Assembly (NCBI RefSeq): GCF_000143415.4
Contig: NW_003314286.1
Span: forward strand, 965,643-1,029,642
Direction of reading: 5' to 3'
From: Selaginella moellendorffii
Lineage: Eukaryota > Streptophyta > Lycopodiopsida > Selaginellales > Selaginellaceae
Length of the DNA: 64,000 nt
Shown: positions 47,081 to 57,800 of the stretch, in pieces
Numbering within the stretch: the first letter of the stretch is position 1
Layout: the number at the start of each line of letters is the position of its first letter
Notes under the pieces: generated by a model
Told to the model about the DNA's origin: nothing
Database searches by the model: none
The model's input: the letters and a program-made list of their open reading frames with translations, nothing else
Program-made: the position numbers and the translations under genes

Positions 47081-47664
47081 TGTATAAACAACTAAAAAGA
47101 ACGACTCAAAAGATAGTGTATAGGGTTCAAATATAGAGGAAAAATGCTTATGAACAATAGTGCACTTTTTTTTCCAATTAGTTAAGAGTATTAGGATACT
47201 TAGGATTAAGTGTCCTTGGGTTTGAATAGTACTAGGTTAGGACTTCCTAAGAAGTCTAAATTCAGGAGTTTACATTTGGTATCAGAAAGGTCTTAAGTTA
47301 ACTCTGTTGGTTGGCTTAAAGGAATTGCACCACATGTTAATTGACATTTGGCAAGTTCAGTTTGCTCTAGCTAGTTTTGACTCAAAGGGTAGGGTGTCAA
47401 GAGAGCGGGGCTCTTGAGAGAGCTATGGCTTTTAACTTCCATTCACAAAGTTGTGAACTTGTAGGGAAAAGTAGTGCATTATAAATAACTAAAGAGAACG
47501 ATTCGAGAGACAGTCCATGGGGTTTAAAATATAAAAGGAAAGGGCTTATAAACAAAAATGCACCCCTTTTTCTAATCAGTTAAGGGTCTTGGGATACATG
47601 AGGTTAAACATCCTTAGGTTTGAATAGTACTGGGTTTTGAGAAGTCTAAATTTAAGAGTTTATA
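47081..47664 (+). mobile_element. TRIM-like mini retrotransposon
   Basis: Two LTR-like repeats of about 190 bp (47,081-47,274 and about 47,479-47,664) share TGTATAAACAACTAAA-like starts and AAGAGTTTACA-like ends. Between them are only about 205 bp that begin with TTTGGTATCAGAAAGG (47,275-47,290), a primer-binding site for tRNA-iMet. No coding capacity. Its insertion splits the family B LTR: the flanks join as gtgtaat...atatgtcag exactly as in the uninterrupted LTR near 63,930-63,955. This matches the definition of a terminal-repeat retrotransposon in miniature. Confidence 0.7.
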
Positions 47665-47924
47665 GGTTAATATGTCAGTGGTACCTTTAGGTGTTTGTAA
47701 TAGGTTCTGACATATAGAGTGCTTGGACCAAGTGCAAAAGTTAAGTGGTATAGAGGCCATCTATAGGGCTAGCATATCCCTAAGTTAGGTATAAAATTTA
47801 TGGAGGTTATAAGTGAGACTTCTCTACAGGGCTAGTATATCCCCAAGTTAGGTATAGGATTTATGGAGGTTGTAAGTAAGACTCCTCTAAGTAGTCAAAG
47901 GTGTGTCAAAATAAGTGACTTATA

Positions 47925-49359
47925 AAAATATTTTCAAATTCATCACAGAGCTTTCAAAACTAATGGCTCAACCTTTTAAGCCTTATAAACTTCATTAAGA
48001 GAAGATAAATTTTGCAACTGCTGATAGCATGGAATCCTTGTTTAGAAAATCAAAAGAAGGTAAATAAACAACTATTGATAGCATGGAATCCTTATCCAAA
48101 AAATCTACAAATGTTGGAATAATAGGCTCCTCATGAACATGAGAACAAAGCAAGAAAGGTATTTAAAGCTTTAAAGCACACATAGCATTATGTCCAACCA
48201 AGTTATTTAACTTAAATAATGAAATAACCACAACATGATAACCTTCTAGTAATGGTATGAAAAATAGTTTTGGGATTATCTTCCTTAGCCATTGACACTT
48301 GCCAATACCCAGAAGCAAGATTTAACTTGGTGAACTAATAAATTCTCTATAGATAATCCAAAAGATTAGTAGTGTGAGGAATAGGGTACACATCCGAAAT
48401 AATCATTTAATTTAACAAATGATAATTAATGTAGAAGGGAATACTCTCATAAAGCTTTGTTACAAGATATGGTTCACACATCTAAAGACTTCGAGACTTT
48501 TAGATAATACTGTTCTCCAATATCTCCTTAATATTTGTGAGTAAAGTCTTGATTATCTTTGGTGACTGATGTTGAATTGGAACTTTGATTGAATGAGCAT
48601 CCCCAGTTGAAATAGAATGATGTGTTGCAATCTTAGTTATAGATGATAGATTGAAGTTAAAGAGATCAACATCAATTGGTCAACTACTACCATTAAAAGG
48701 ATTTGGAGAGGGAGTAAAAGAGCAAAATAAAAACACAATAAGAAGTAATAAGGAGACAAAAGTGATGGAAGTAAAAGTAAAAATGGAGGTACGAAGGGGA
48801 ATAAAAGTAAAAGGAATGGAAGAAATATAAAGAAGTATGAAATAAGGGAGAGAAGCTTCAAAATCACATTTAATATAACTGTGCTATAACAATCCATACC
48901 AAGGACAAGGTCAAAAACTTGACTCAGCACCACCCTCAATAATTGAAGTTCAAACTCGAGATCACTTACACGTATAGCTAGGTTTGCCTCATCCTACACA
49001 TATGCATATGTATGGCTATTGCCATAAAGAATAAAGACTAACTTTGCTGCACAATACAATTGTAAATGGCAATATGTGGCAATAGGTCGAGAAATAAAAG
49101 ATAAAGTCAAGCCTATATCAATTAGCATAGAGAGAATGATAAAAATCCTTTTGTGATTTGTGTTTAAAACTATAGCCTTCACAAATGAGGTGTACAGTAC
49201 TTACGGCTGCTAACTTGTTAGGCATCTCAACTATGGGATCTGGCAAACTTGAACATCACATTCTAAGAGCATTGTGGGCCCTCCTCAAAAGTCCCATGCT
49301 CTCATGTATGAAAACAAGCTTAGAGTAAACACTAAATGAACTAATGCCAAGTGAACCAC
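47925..49359 (-). mobile_element. Decayed Ty3/gypsy element, protease and reverse transcriptase part
   Basis: On the minus strand: an aspartic protease trace (LIDIGLTLSFISRPIA, about 49,100; the family reads LIDTG) with FDLVLGMD near 48,900, then reverse transcriptase traces VYPIPHTTNLLDYL and TKLNLASGYWQVSMAKEDNP with KTIFHT (about 48,275-48,400). Stops interrupt throughout. The order protease, RT, then integrase at 42,600-43,777 is that of Ty3/gypsy. Similarity of the RT block to PIPRTTDLLD-type elements suggests a lineage different from the chromovirus at 53,661. Confidence 0.7.
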
Positions 49360-49589
49360 TGTGAGACACAAAATCCCTAGGCCCCAAAGTGGAGCCGGAA
49401 AGGGTGCCACGTGGTAGTGGCCGAAGCGAAAGCCAAATGAGTGTAACACGTTTGGACTAAAAGCTCTGACTTGGAAGGTCGAGAGCGAGAGTGGAACTCC
49501 CAACAAAGTGCTCAAGGAACGAGCACGAAGGGAGCAATAAGCAAGGCTCCGAAAAGGGACCCAAAAAGGACTAACACATGACACGTGGA

Positions 49590-50025
49590 AGTGTCCGAGA
49601 TGGAGTCCGAGGCGGACCCGAGTTGGAGTCCGAGATGGACCCGAAGTGGAGTCCGATATGGAGCCCGAGATGGACCTGAAGTGGAGTCCGATATGGAGTC
49701 CAAGATGGAGTCCGAGATGGATCTGAGATGGACCTGAAGTGGAGTCTGAGATGGAGTCTGAGATGGAGTCTGATATGGAGTCCGAGATGGATCCGAGATG
49801 GACCCGAAGTGGAGTCTGAGATGGAGTCTGAGATGGTCCGAGATGGAGTCCGAGATGGACCCGAGATGGAGTCCGAGATGGACCTGAGATGGAGTCCAAG
49901 ATGGACCCGAGATGGAGTCCGAGATGGAGTCCGAGATGGAACCGAGACCGAGACCGAGACCAAGACCGAGACCGAGTCCGAGTCCGAATCTGGGACTGAG
50001 ACCGAGTCCGAGTCCGAATATTAAT
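49590..50025. repeat. GAGTCCGAGATGGACCCGAG minisatellite in solo LTR
   Basis: A tandem array of hexamer-derived units (GAGTCC, GAGATG, GACCCG, then GAGACC at the 3' end). Open frames through it are repetitive and occur on both strands, so it is not coding. The same array type sits at the same position of every related LTR in the window. Confidence 0.85.
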
Positions 50026-50065
50026 ACAGGCAGTTGGGTGAAAGCCCAAAGCGATCATCCCCCGC

Positions 50066-50450
50066 GGGGGGGGGGGGGGGGGGGGGGGCCCCCCGGGGGT
50101 TCCCAAAAATTTATAGGGAGAGGGGGGGGGTTGGAACCCCGGGGAGCCCCTTTGGCCAGGAAAGGGTATTTTGGCCCCGGAAGGGCCAACCTAAAGGGGG
50201 GGGGGGGGCCGACCCCGGGGGAGCCCCAAAATAAGGGGGACCCGGCCCCCCCAGGGGGGGACCTTGGGGAAAGGTTCAAAAACCGGGCCTTTTTCCCCCG
50301 GGGAAACAACTGGGCGAAGCCCCCCGGCCAAGGGGGGGGGGGCCCCCCCTCTTGGGAACCCGGGGGGGGTTAAGGGGACCCCCCTCTTAGCCCCGGGGTA
50401 GGGCCCCCCAGGGGGGGAGGGGGGGGGAGAACCCAGGGGGGTCCCGGAAA
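50066..50450. other. Homopolymer-rich, probably unreliable sequence
   Basis: Runs of 8-22 G and C, and CCCCGGGG-like blocks, replace what in the sister LTR (63,190-63,560) is ordinary mixed sequence. Short landmarks are still recognisable (ttggccaggaaaggg, ttggccccggaagggcca). This pattern is typical of a bad read or failed consensus rather than biology. Confidence 0.7.
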
Positions 50451-51060
50451 GGCCCCGGGTTCCCAAATGTTGTCCCCAAAGGCCCAGACTGTGGAAAGGA
50501 AGAGGAGCAGTCCTCTGGGGTAGTGACCAAGGACACAGTCGTAGGTTGAGGAAGTCCCAGAGGACCATGGGACTTAGTGGTCGGGCCTGTGAGCCTTGAT
50601 CCAATGGCAGTGTCGACAGACATGGCCATGGGTAGAAAGGGATTTAGTGGGGACTGACAGAGGGATATTGAGGAAGGCTATTCCCCTTGTCGGTGGGCAT
50701 CCTAAGGATGCTAAGGAGTGAATCTGAGATGACGACTCACGGATGGTTTGCCTAGTCTTGGAGAGCCAAGACGAGGATGCATATGGTATTGGACTACCAA
50801 TGTGGCAAAGGTGATTGGGCATGGCCTTAGCATGACAAGTTGCCATGTCGGTGGTACCTTTGAGTGTCGGTCATGGGATCGAACACGTGAAGCACTTGGA
50901 CCAAGTGCAAATGTTGAGTGGTATGGATGCCATTCTCGGGGCTAGCAAGCCCCAAGTCCTGAATTGGACTTATGGAGGTTGTGAATGAGACTCCTCCAAG
51001 TGGTTGGAGGTGTGGTTAAGTGACTAAAGTAGAATGGAAAATTTAATCGCTTACAACCAC

Positions 51061-51911
51061 TTGATGGTACTCCCAAAAGAAGGATGGAGGGGTCACTATC
51101 TTATTTGTGCAAAGACCCTTCACTATTTGTATGATTCTTTATTTCCTAGAAGAATCTTTGTGTCAAAACCTTCCACTATAACAGCACCAATACAACATTG
51201 TTGATGCCAAGGCCTTCATCCAGAAAATGAAGGATGTCAATCTAGAAAATATTGACAATACCGATATATGTGGCCAACCTCATCACATGCCTAGTAGTAG
51301 ACATCTCGGCCACGACCACGTCCTTATCCTTGTACTTTAATACGAGCAGCAGTAACATCAACCTCTATCAAAACAGGACCATCTTTTATAAGAAGTAGAG
51401 TTGAATGGTATGTAGCGAGAAGTGGAAGAGGTGATATCTCATAACATTATGCCAACTGAAAAATATTGTCATAGTTAGAGCAAGTGCATGCACAAATCCC
51501 ATAAGATCTTGATGAAGTGTTAGTTACAACATTCCCAACCTGATCAACTCCAATATATTTAACTCCAAACAAAACAAGATGCTCTTGAAGTAAATGCCAA
51601 ATTTCATCATTGACTTTGACAAAGACAATGCAATTGTTGAAAGGCATCATCACAATTGTTAGCATGTTCAAATGTGCATTTGAAAATGTTTGGGTGTCAT
51701 TTGACAAGTGGATGCACTGAAATTATTATACCATTGTAATGCCGTTCTTTAGAGACATATAGAAACTTATACAAATGCTAAGCATCTCAAGAATGATAGG
51801 TGGCAATCACCATAAAGTGATTAAACCAATGGTACACATCATCACTAAAATTCCCATATAAGAATTCTGACGAGACGTGAGTATTGGTAATAAGAGCAAG
51901 AGGAGTTGTAC
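51061..51911 (-). mobile_element. Probable 5' (gag) part of the decayed minus-strand gypsy element
   Basis: Directly continues the old element across the solo LTR insertion: with one ACCAC removed, the flanks join smoothly. Minus-strand translation gives only scattered hints (an RGRGRD segment near 51,310; HWFNHFMVIATYHS near 51,820 recalls gag). No intact ORF. Assignment rests mainly on position. Confidence 0.4.
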
Positions 51912-51916
51912 CATAT

Positions 51917-53128
51917 TGTAAACTCTTGAATTTGGACTTCTTGGGAAGTCATTTAGCTTAGTACTATTCAAACCCAAAGACACTTAACCCCAAATATCTC
52001 AAGACCTTTAACCAATTGAAAAAGGGGGTGCACTCTTATTTATGGGCCCTTTCCCTCTATATTTGAACCTTTATAGATTGTCTCTCGAGTTGTTCCCTTT
52101 GGTTGTTTACAATCCATCATGCTTCTTTGCAAGTTCATGCCCTCATAAACAGAAGCTAAGAGCTGTAGCTCTCCCAAGAGCCCCGTTCTCTTGACACCTT
52201 ACCCCTCAGGTCGAGCCCAGCCGGAGCAAATTGGACCAGCCAAATGTCAATCAATATGTGATGTGATTCCCCTAGCCAACCAACAAAATTGGATTTGAGA
52301 CCTCTCCGATACTAAACTATAAGTCACAAATTTTTCCTTTCCAATTTGCCAACTTACCTTGTTTATCCGACTAACACTACCTTGGACTTAATTAAGTTCC
52401 CTTGCCAAGGTTTCTGCCTATTGTACTAGCTCTTACTTAGTCCTACTTGGTTTTAGTTACTCACTGCACAAGTAATGGAGTGTTAGCCATCCATCTATGG
52501 ATTCCTAAATCTCTCCCAATCCCCCTCCCCGGGTTAGACTGGACTTAAGGTTTAGTTACACTCCCCGCAGGTATAAGTAGCCAAGCACACAAAGCCTTCA
52601 GGTTCTTAACATCCCTTGGTACACCAAGACTTGACCATGAGCCTTTAAATCCCAAGCCTTGGGTGCAACACTTACTTTCGAACGCTAGGGGGAAACACTG
52701 TGGCTTAATGGCCTGGTATAGGTACCCCTACTCGTCCACTTCCATCCCAAAGGGAAGGCCCAAACCCCTAAGAAAGGCAAGGACTAATGAGCCACAAGAT
52801 ACTCAAGTGGGGCACCACTTCATAGAAGCTAGGAGCATCGTAGTCGGTTGCCTTTTCAAGAGTGGGAGCTACTCTTGAGCACTTCCTTGGGTGGCCCCTC
52901 TGGCACCACCCGAGTCCATGCTCACTCCCACCCAAGGCCCCTGGACCCAAGTCTCAACCTCAAGTCAGTTTGGAAGCACTATTGAAGAGTTCTTTCAATA
53001 TTGGTTCCTAGACCTCACTATCCCTATTATACTTTTTGAACCTTCTGCACTCTTATTCATGAGCTCTTTCCTTCTATATTTGAACTCTTATGGATCGTCT
53101 TTTGAGTCGTTCCTTTTGGTTACTTACA
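51917..53128 (-). mobile_element. Chimeric TRIM-like element with mixed LTRs
   Basis: On the minus strand, one end (53,128 inward) starts TGTAAGTAACCAAAAGG like the TRIM LTR. After about 85 bp (…aagagtgca) it switches to the chromovirus LTR (gttcaaaaagtataatagg onward, rc of about 53,045-52,335), and runs to that LTR's end. A primer site TTTAGTATCGGAG and the TRIM interior follow. It ends in a pure TRIM LTR (52,115-51,917, ending AGTTTACA). Flanks are CATAT (51,912-51,916) and TATAT (53,129-53,133), a target duplication with one C-to-T change. So the two terminal repeats share only their first ~85 bp. Confidence 0.65.
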
Positions 53129-53133
53129 TATAT

Positions 53134-53655
53134 GCCATAAATGTTGCCATCAACTGAATTGTATAACATTGAATAATTACATCAACTGCTACTCTAGAGT
53201 TAAAGAAGGAGGATATTGTTGCTTTGCCATGAAAATGAATGAACAGAAAAAAAAAAAAACAAAGTAAAAGAGAAGAAATTGAGAAAAACTATCAGGAAAG
53301 TGAGATCTAAATGATGCAAATGCTAAATCAAAAGCCTAATCCAAGCACTTCTTGGATTTGGGTTCGAGTCCCAAATCACTAGGGCGTGGTGATGGTTTGG
53401 AATATGAGGACACTCATATTTCGGTGGTCATGGACTCTTAGTGAGGAGACTAGTTTGGGCACACCGCCAAGCGAGGGATGCCTCCGAGTCGTGATGCACG
53501 GTTAGATTGCTTAAAGTGAAAGTTCAGCATATCTAACTTGAACCCTTTGGTGCAAAGAGCACCAAGGACGTGGTGAATGAGATGTGGACACCCAATCTCA
53601 GTTGCTATGGATCCGGTTTTAGGCTTGGGCGCACTGCCAGGTGTGGGGGATGCCC
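53134..53655 (+). mobile_element. Family B element (copy 3), interior, left of chromovirus insertion
   Basis: From about 53,300 this matches the 3' untranslated interior of the chromovirus (ggttcgagtccc, tagggcgtggtga, ggggatgcccccgg blocks, compare 59,715-59,882). It continues after the chromovirus at 61,124 (ccggggtcatagtcaac), in the same order as at 45,185-45,230. The left edge, with a poly-A run at about 53,249-53,261, is not defined. No coding sequence seen. Confidence 0.55.
53355..53377 (+). other. T-arm-like perfect hairpin
   Basis: An 8-bp perfect stem (gatttggg / cccaaatc) closes the 7-nt loop ttcgagt, the geometry and loop sequence of a tRNA T arm. A homologous hairpin with a different but still paired stem occurs in the chromovirus at 59,713-59,733. 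Confidence 0.6.
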
Positions 53656-53660
53656 CCGGG

Positions 53661-54786
53661 TGTAAGGAACCAACTCGCCGAGGTGTCGTAGGCTAAAGGA
53701 ACCCCAAAAGCATGACCAAAATGACAAAGAGTTCATCAGATGGGACGAAGTCGAAGATCGAGTCCAAGACCGACTCTAGGACTGAGTTCGAGATAGAGTC
53801 CGGAATCGAGTCCGAGACCGACTCGGGGACCGAGTTCGAAACGGAGTCCGAGATCCGAAATCGGGTCCCAGACCGAGTCCGAGGTCGAGTCCGAGGTCGG
53901 GTCCGAGATCGAGTCCGAGATCGAGTCCGAGACCGAATCCGAAGTTGGATCTGAAATCGGGTCCGAGATCGAGCCAGAGACTAAGTCCAAATACTAATAC
54001 GGGTCAAGGGGTGAAAGCCCAAAGCGTGCGTCTCCCGGGGGGGGGGGGGGGCTGCAGGGGGTTCCAAAAGTATAGTAGGGATAGTGAGGTCCAGGAACCA
54101 GTCTTGAAGGAACTCTTCAGTGGTGCTTCCAAACTGACTTAAGGTTGAGACTGGGGCCGAGGGGCCTTGGGTGGGAGTGAGCATGGGCTTGAGTGGTGCC
54201 GGAGGGGCCACCCAGGGAAGTGCTCAAGAGCAGCTCCCACTCCCGAAAGGGAAACTGACTGCGGTGCTTCTGGCTCATGTGGAGTGGTGCCCCACTTGAG
54301 TACCTTGTGGCTCATTGGTCCTCGCCCTCCCTAGGGGCTTGGGCCTTCCCTTCGGGATGGAAGTGGGGGGGTAGAGGTACCCATACCGGGCCGTTAGGCC
54401 ACGGTGTTTCACCCCGATGTCCCGAAGCAAGTGCTGCACCCAAGACTTGGGATTTAGAGGGTCCCATGATCAAGTCTTGTGGTACCAAGGGGTGTTAGGA
54501 ATCTGGAGGCTTGGTGTGCTTGGCTGCTTGTGCCTGCGGGGAGTGTAGCCGAACCTTAAGTCCAGTCTAACCTGGGGAGGGGGATTGGGAGAGATTTGGG
54601 AATCCGTAGATGGATGGCTAACACTCCGTTGCTCGTGTAGTGAGTAGCTGAAACCAAGTAGGACGAAGTAGGAGCTGGTACCATAGGCGGGAACCTTGGC
54701 GAGGGAATTTAGCACAAGCCAAGGCAGAGTTGGTCGGATAGACGAGGTAAGCTGGCAAATTGGAAAGGAAAAATTTGTGGCTTACA
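53661..54786 (+). repeat. Chromovirus 5' LTR
   Basis: 1,126 bp, TGTAAGGAACCAACTCG to GTGGCTTACA. Contains a GAGTCCGAG-type minisatellite (about 53,745-53,995), the shared block GTGAAAGCCCAAAGCG, a run of about 14 G at 54,034, then unique sequence. It pairs with 59,959-61,123. Confidence 0.92.
53745..53995. repeat. GAGTCCGAG minisatellite in chromovirus 5' LTR
   Basis: Units GAGTCC, GAGACC, GAGTTC, GAGATC. The 3' LTR copy (60,045-60,335) carries one additional internal duplication of about 24 bp, showing that the array changes length quickly. Confidence 0.85.
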
Positions 54787-54801
54787 ATTTGGTATCGGAG
54801 C
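54787..54801 (+). other. Primer-binding site (tRNA-iMet type)
   Basis: ATTTGGTATCGGAGC follows the 5' LTR directly. It matches the usual plant primer site TGGTATCAGAGC, complementary to the 3' end of initiator methionine tRNA, except for one G in place of A. Confidence 0.85.
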
Positions 54802-57800
54802 CTCTTCCTCAGTTCTAGCGAAGGATAGAGGCAGATTGCTGGGAGATGGCAAGGGCAGTATGTAAGCGAACTCAAGCAGAGACGGAACCTCCTCCAGAGC
54901 TGGAGCCTCCGGTCGAACAGGAGGCTATGGATGAGGAATCCTTGCATGAGGAAGACTCTAGTGAGACAATTGGACGTTCTAGAAGGACAATTGGCATAGA
55001 CCAATGCCCTGCTAGAGACTCTCGTACGCAAGCTAAAGTGTGATGAGAAGCGGAAGAAAAAGCGAAAGACTGCGGATGCTGGCAGCGCAGAAGGTGCGGA
55101 CCCTTCGGCAGGGACTGAGGCAAAACCAGACAAGGTTGAACAGACCGAAGTGGAATCAGTCCCTCAGGCAATTCCCAAGTACAAACCAAAGCCCCCACCG
55201 GTCTTTAAGGGAGTGAATGACTATAAGGTGGTGGAGGATTGGTTTTACGATATGGAGGACTACTTCCGAGCGTTGCGATTACCGAGCTCGGAGAAGGTCT
55301 CATGTGCAAAACCATACTTGGCAGATAATGCCAAGTCTTGGTGGAGAACAACAGAGGCCAACGAAGGACCAGTGGCCACTTGGGAAATGATGAAGGCGAG
55401 GATCCGCGCAACTTACGTTCCTCCGAATGCTACTCTGCATCTAAGGGATGAGCTAAGTAGGCTGAAGCAGACCGGAACCATTCAAGAGTATGTGAATGGG
55501 TTTATGGCAAAGAAGATACTTGTCACAGACATGGGGGATATGGATGCGTTCCATGCCTTCATATCAGGTTTGCAAACCTGGGCTTGCGGTGAAGTGATGC
55601 GGTGCAACCCGACTAACTACAAGGAAGCGTTGGATGCGGCCATCAAGGTGCATTTCAACGATAACCTGTGAAAAGGGAACACGATGGGGTCGAGATCCAT
55701 GTTAAGCAAAGGGGCCAAACCAAGGGGAACTTTTAGCAGAGGGAAATTCAAGAAGAGTTTCTCTAAGAATGAGTCCTCGGGGTTCCGGAAAGGCAAATCC
55801 GGTGGCCAACGAGCGAGTACGTGGGGGAGTCAAGCGAAAAAAGACAAACCCACGGATAAGAAGGTCAAGTCGTATAGCAGCGTGGGAAACAACGTATGCT
55901 ACAACTGCGGTGAAGCGGGACACTTCTCAAGGGAATGTCCCTACCCGAAGAAGGCTAGAGCCAATATGGCCATCAAGTCGGGTGAAGTCCAAACTGAGGT
56001 ATGTGATCCAGTCCCTAACTCAAAGTTACTCATTACACGAGCAACTTTGGTAGAGAGTCGTTTGCGACATCTACTAGCCCTCCGAGGGAAGCTCGGAGGT
56101 AGCTTTGTTAAGATCCTTATTGACACGGGTGCTTCGGATAATTTTGTGGCTGCAGACATAGTCCGGCAAGCCGGACTAACGGTGCAGCGGCTAGGTGAAC
56201 CAAGGACTATAGAGTTTGTTCAAGGTAGCCAAAGCACCGATGAGGTACTTCGACAAGCGAGAGTCGAAGTAGGGACATGGAAAGTGGACATGGATTTCAC
56301 CGTGTTGGACATGGCGGGATTTGACGTGATCTTCGGAATGGACTGGTTCAATCGGTTTGTGGTAGCCTTGCATGGACAAGGTAGGAACTTTGTGGTACTG
56401 GCGAATGCCCAAGGAAGAAGATCTAGGGTGGAGGCCCAAGATCTAAGGGTAGGGCAAAGCCAGGCCAAAGATTCCTGCTTAAACCTGGTGTCCACGAGAG
56501 GACAACTCACTAAAGGAACTAAGGTAGCCTTTTTGTGCTTACTCTTGGTGAAGAGTGACAAAAAGACAGGAACGGAAGAAGTACCTTTAGTGATCCAGCG
56601 GGTGTTGGACCAATTCTAGGATACCATGCCGGAGGAGCTACCGGTGGGGCTGCCCCCATCACGACCAATAGAACACAAGATTGAGCTGGTCGAGGGTGCT
56701 GAGGCGGTGGTTCGTCCCCCTTATCGTTTGAACGAAAAAGAACTCGAGGAGCTCAAGTGCCAACTAGAGGAGTTGGTGGACAAAGGGTATGTTAGGTTGA
56801 GCAAGTCGCCATATGGGGCGCCAGTGTTATTTGTGAAAAAGAAAGATGGATCTATGCGCATGTGCATAGACTACCGGTTGCTCAACAAGTATACAAAGAA
56901 GAACAAGTACCTTTTGCCAAGGATTGAGGACCTGTTCGATAGGTTGGGAAAGGCAAAATACTTCTCAAGGATTGACCTAAGGTCAGGATACTACCAGATC
57001 AGGGTATCTGAGGAAGATGTCGAGAAGACAACCTGTCGAACGAGGTATGGTAGCTTTGAGTTTCTGGTGATGCCCTTCGGGATATGTAATACGCCGGCAA
57101 CGTTTTCGGCGCTAATGAACCACATCTTTGTACCCTATCTGGATCACTTCATGGTCGTCTATATCGACGACATCCTGATCTATAGCGAGACGCTAGAGGA
57201 GCATGCCGAACACTTGGCGAAGGTGTTTGAGAAACTAAGGGAACACAAACTGTATGCTAAAGAGAGCAAATGTGACTTTGCTCAATAAGAGGTAAAGTTT
57301 CTGGGGCATGTGGTGGGCCAGAACGGGCTCAAGGTGGACCCGGAGAAGGTCCAAGCGATCTAGGAATGGGAGCGACCATCGAATGTACACGAGTTGAGGG
57401 CATTCCTGGGGCTATGCAACTACTATCGAAAGTTTATCAGATACTATTCGAGAGTAGCCCTGCCCTTAACGGACCAAACAGGAAAAGGGAAGATGGTGTG
57501 GACAGCGGAATGCGAGGCGGCATTCGTCCACCTCAAAGGGAAGTTGAGGAAGGCTCCCGTATTGGCATTACCAGACTTTGGTAAGGACTTTGAGGTAGAA
57601 ACGGATGCTTCGGACTTTGCGTTGGGCGCAGTTTTGAAGCAAGACAACCATCCGGTAGCGTTCTTCTCGAAGAAGTTGGACAAGGATCAACGGAAGTGGC
57701 CTGCCCACGAGAAGGAATTGTTTGCGGTGGTCAAGGCGCTCAAGAAATGGCGACACTACCTTGGGAGACACTTCAAGGTTTACACGGACAATGTGGCAAC

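Larger units (their letters stand above)
43778..47924 (+). mobile_element. Non-coding LTR element (family B, copy 1), decayed
   Basis: A short first LTR ends ...CACTTACA at 43,934 and is followed at once by AATTAGTATCAAAGC, a mutated form of the tRNA-iMet primer site TGGTATCAGAGC. The second LTR shares the tail (gacatatagagtgcttgg, accaagtgcaaaagt) and ends ...GACTTATA at 47,924. AAAAT lies on both sides (43,773-43,777 and 47,925-47,929), a possible target duplication, though the AT-rich context weakens it. The interior has no coding capacity but matches 61,124-62,260 (gtcatagtcaacaatttaaa block). The sequence is much more AT-rich than the copies at 49.4 and 61-64 kb. A TRIM-like element sits in its second LTR. 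Confidence 0.6.
49360..51055 (+). mobile_element. Solo LTR of family B with ACCAC target duplication
   Basis: Starts TGTGAGACACAAAATCCC at 49,360 and ends ...ATCGCTTACA at 51,055. ACCAC lies immediately on both sides (49,355-49,359 and 51,056-51,060), a perfect 5-bp target site duplication. It matches the LTR that starts at 62,312 along its length: the 5' part (gccacgtggtagtggccg), the GAGTCCGAGATGG minisatellite, the AAAGCCCAAAG block, and the tail (gtacctttgagtgtcggtc). No internal region remains, so it is a solo LTR from LTR-LTR recombination. It is inserted in the old minus-strand gypsy element. Confidence 0.85.

Noticed and set aside
49590..50025. Regular repeat array that could suggest CRISPR
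   Set aside because: Units are 6-12 bp, contiguous, without spacers of constant length, within a plant LTR; this is a minisatellite.
49285..50106. Long minus-strand ORF (273 aa) rich in Ser/Asp/Pro/His repeats
   Set aside because: It is a translation of the GAGTCCGAG minisatellite plus LTR sequence; the array is open on both strands because of its period of six.
50066..50450. G-runs as potential G-quadruplex structures
   Set aside because: The homopolymers look like a read-quality problem because the sister LTR has normal sequence at this place.
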